From NCBI GenBank assembly GCA_903854235.1, contig CAINVV010000035.1:1-35523 (forward strand): 35,523 nucleotides of DNA. The letters are read 5' to 3'. The translations under genes and the position numbers were made by a program. Positions 34,801 to 35,523 of the stretch are shown here, in pieces (position 1 is the first letter of the stretch; every line of letters begins with the position of its first letter). This DNA comes from an uncultured Bacteroidia bacterium (lineage in GTDB: Bacteria; Bacteroidota; Bacteroidia; Bacteroidales; Prolixibacteraceae). The notes under the pieces are model-generated. The model was not told the DNA's origin, did not search any database, and saw only the letters and a list, made by a program, of their open reading frames with translations.

Positions 34801-34953
34801 GGGATGACCAACTTCGAGGCGGTAGGCCGTTGTGATAAATTCACTGCAATCCCAAAAGCTTGCAGTTGGTTCGATCGTCAACAAATAGACGATGGCCGCA
34901 ACCACAAATATTCCCCACCCGACAACCGTGTTGTAAAACTTGAATGTTCTCAT
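31810..34953 (-). CDS. DUF2723 family membrane protein (protein O-mannosyltransferase-like)
   Basis: TIEPTASFWDCSEFITTAYRLEVGHPPGAPLFMILGRLF, a DUF2723 signature; 1047 aa with many TM helices and a C-terminal soluble part. Confidence 0.93.
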   Translation of the reverse strand: MRTFKFYNTVVGWGIFVVAAIVYLLTIEPTASFWDCSEFITTAYRLEVGHPPGAPLFMILGRLFTMLAPSVSTIPVMVNIMSALASAFTILFLFWSITHLARKIIGTGENETLSELIVILGAGAVGALAYTFSDTFWFSAVEGEVYGTSSLFTALVFWAILKWENEADEPQANRWLVLISYLVGLSIGVHLLNLLAIPAIVFVYYFRKYETTRNGILVASGLSLFILAMMVWVVIPGLVVAASWFELLFVNGIGMPYESGVIIYALVLTGAVSYGIIYTYRHKKVVANTILVCLSVIVIGYSSYAMTVIRSTANPPMDQNNPDNVFSLLSYLNRDQYGSRPLGYGQYYNAPLDSKDPYLQGSPTYIKKNGHYEIAEYKQIPNYDSRFCTIFPRMYSSSADHVQEYKNWAGIKGTPVQTTNRQGEPETLMKPTFGENLQFFFTYQVGFMYLRYFMWNFSGRQNDVQSQGGILNGNWITGFNFLDSIRLGDQSHLPPTLGENRAKNAYYMLPFILGLLGMFFQYQSGKKGKQDFTVVMLLFIMTGLAIVVYLNQDPLQPRERDYAYAGSFYAFTIWIGLGVLAVYDIFKRFSAATISAIAATAISLFAVPVLMASQNWDDHDRSGRYTARDFGGNYLKTCAPNAIIFTNGDNDTFPLWYAQEVEGIRTDVRVCNLSYLQTDWYIDQMRKKYYDSDPLPIKFTEDQVVQGNRDIVYVLDQLKRPVNLNDALEFIRSDEAATKLQQADNASFLPSKQLYYPVDKKAVLESGTVAAKDDSMIVDKLDINLTGNYISKDEMIILDIINNNKWKRPIYFAVTVGREKYLNLQEYFQAEGFAYRLVPIKTKVKEGQIGRVNSGIMYDNIINKFKWGNMNNPKVYLDENNMRMSMNIRNNFVRLADQLIVEGRTDSAVAVLDRCNELVPNKKVPYNYFNLLMAEAYYKAAHFDMHKMGKEMTSMEVNMMPASMKKGNEVVRQMVDNNEREILYYLSLEPKFRESVSEDLQRAFYLLQELGVITDQYGEKDLSKEINGKLNKMFSIAQPEKGMIPPK

Positions 34954-35263
34954 CTTATTTTTTTTATCAGTCGCAATTGGTTTGAAAAGTCATCCTCCGT
35001 TCGGGTCAGGACCTCATTTTCGTGAAGTTCCCCTTTCAAACAACCAAAAATCTTTGCGAAGATATAAAATCTTTGTCCACAGCAGAAAAGGATTTATTTT
35101 GATCTGGTCAATTGTACAGAAAACCGGCTATGCGGTTTCGGAAAAATCTATTTATACTCTTGTTAATCTGACACTTAAAAAACAAGGTCAAAAACATCTT
35201 TAACATTCTTTGACGCTTTCAGGAAAAAAATCGAAGATAAAATGCTCTTTTTCAGTTTTCATA

Positions 35264-35293
35264 TTGGTTCAAAAAAAAATCTTCGTACTTTTG
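35264..35293 (+). promoter_or_regulatory. Predicted promoter for tRNA-Gln
   Basis: TTG (35264-35266), 19-bp spacer, TACTTTTG (35286-35293), about 30 bp upstream of the tRNA. Confidence 0.65.
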
Positions 35294-35323
35294 CGCGGTC
35301 CTAATAGATAGGATAAGTTTGAT

Positions 35324-35399
35324 TGACCCGTGGTGTAATTGGCAACACGTCTGATTTTGGTTCAGAAGAGTCCTAGTTCGAGCCTAGGCGGGTCAACCA
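35324..35399 (+). tRNA. tRNA-Gln (anticodon TTG), CCA encoded
   Basis: Cloverleaf read by eye: acceptor TGACCCG/CGGGTCA, D stem GTGT/ACAC, anticodon stem TCTGA/TCAGA with loop TTTTGGT, T stem CCTAG/CTAGG, then A-CCA. Confidence 0.95.
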
Positions 35400-35406
35400 G
35401 TAAATC

Positions 35407-35442
35407 AATCACTTACACTTTTTTGTGTAGGTGATTTTTTTT
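35407..35442 (+). terminator. Intrinsic terminator after tRNA-Gln
   Basis: AATCACTTACAC-TTTTTT-GTGTAGGTGATT followed by a T run (12-bp stem with one wobble). Confidence 0.88.
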
Positions 35443-35523
35443 GTTGCGAGGTTTGCTGCGAGGTTGAGACTTAAAATTACAATCTAAGAACCTTTTTCGA
35501 AGTCATCAATTCCCTTTTGACAA

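Overview
Bacteroidota-type chromosomal window (TAnnTTTG promoters, DUF2723, DUF2157/GDYXXLXY, CfiA-like MBL). The left part (about 0.1-11.9 kb) is a genome-maintenance / damage-tolerance neighbourhood: YaaA, a SMUG2-like uracil-DNA glycosylase (DUF4918), a YncE/phosphoesterase fusion, an SRAP (HMCES/YedK-type) abasic-site protein, a HigBA-type toxin-antitoxin pair, a short DnaE2/ImuC-like Pol III alpha with a degenerate PHP domain, DinB (Pol IV), and a divergently transcribed XRE-S24 (LexA/CI-like) regulator. This part also carries dispersed short-period repeats (GTGAAAA heptads) that abut stop codons, plus REP-like hairpins. The middle holds a multi-PAS histidine kinase, oligopeptidase B, a complete subclass B1 (CcrA/CfiA-like) metallo-beta-lactamase, an orphan protein ending in a CGAxxxxGxPC...RCxxHGG zinc-knuckle motif, and a DUF2157-GDYXXLXY membrane pair. 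The right part holds a GH78-GH51-TIM barrel glycan cluster, an MMPL/RND transporter, ExbB-ExbD, a polysaccharide deacetylase, a DUF2723 protein and a tRNA-Gln(TTG) with promoter and terminator. No transposase, integrase or CRISPR array was seen. All family calls come from reading motifs in the sequence; no searches were run.
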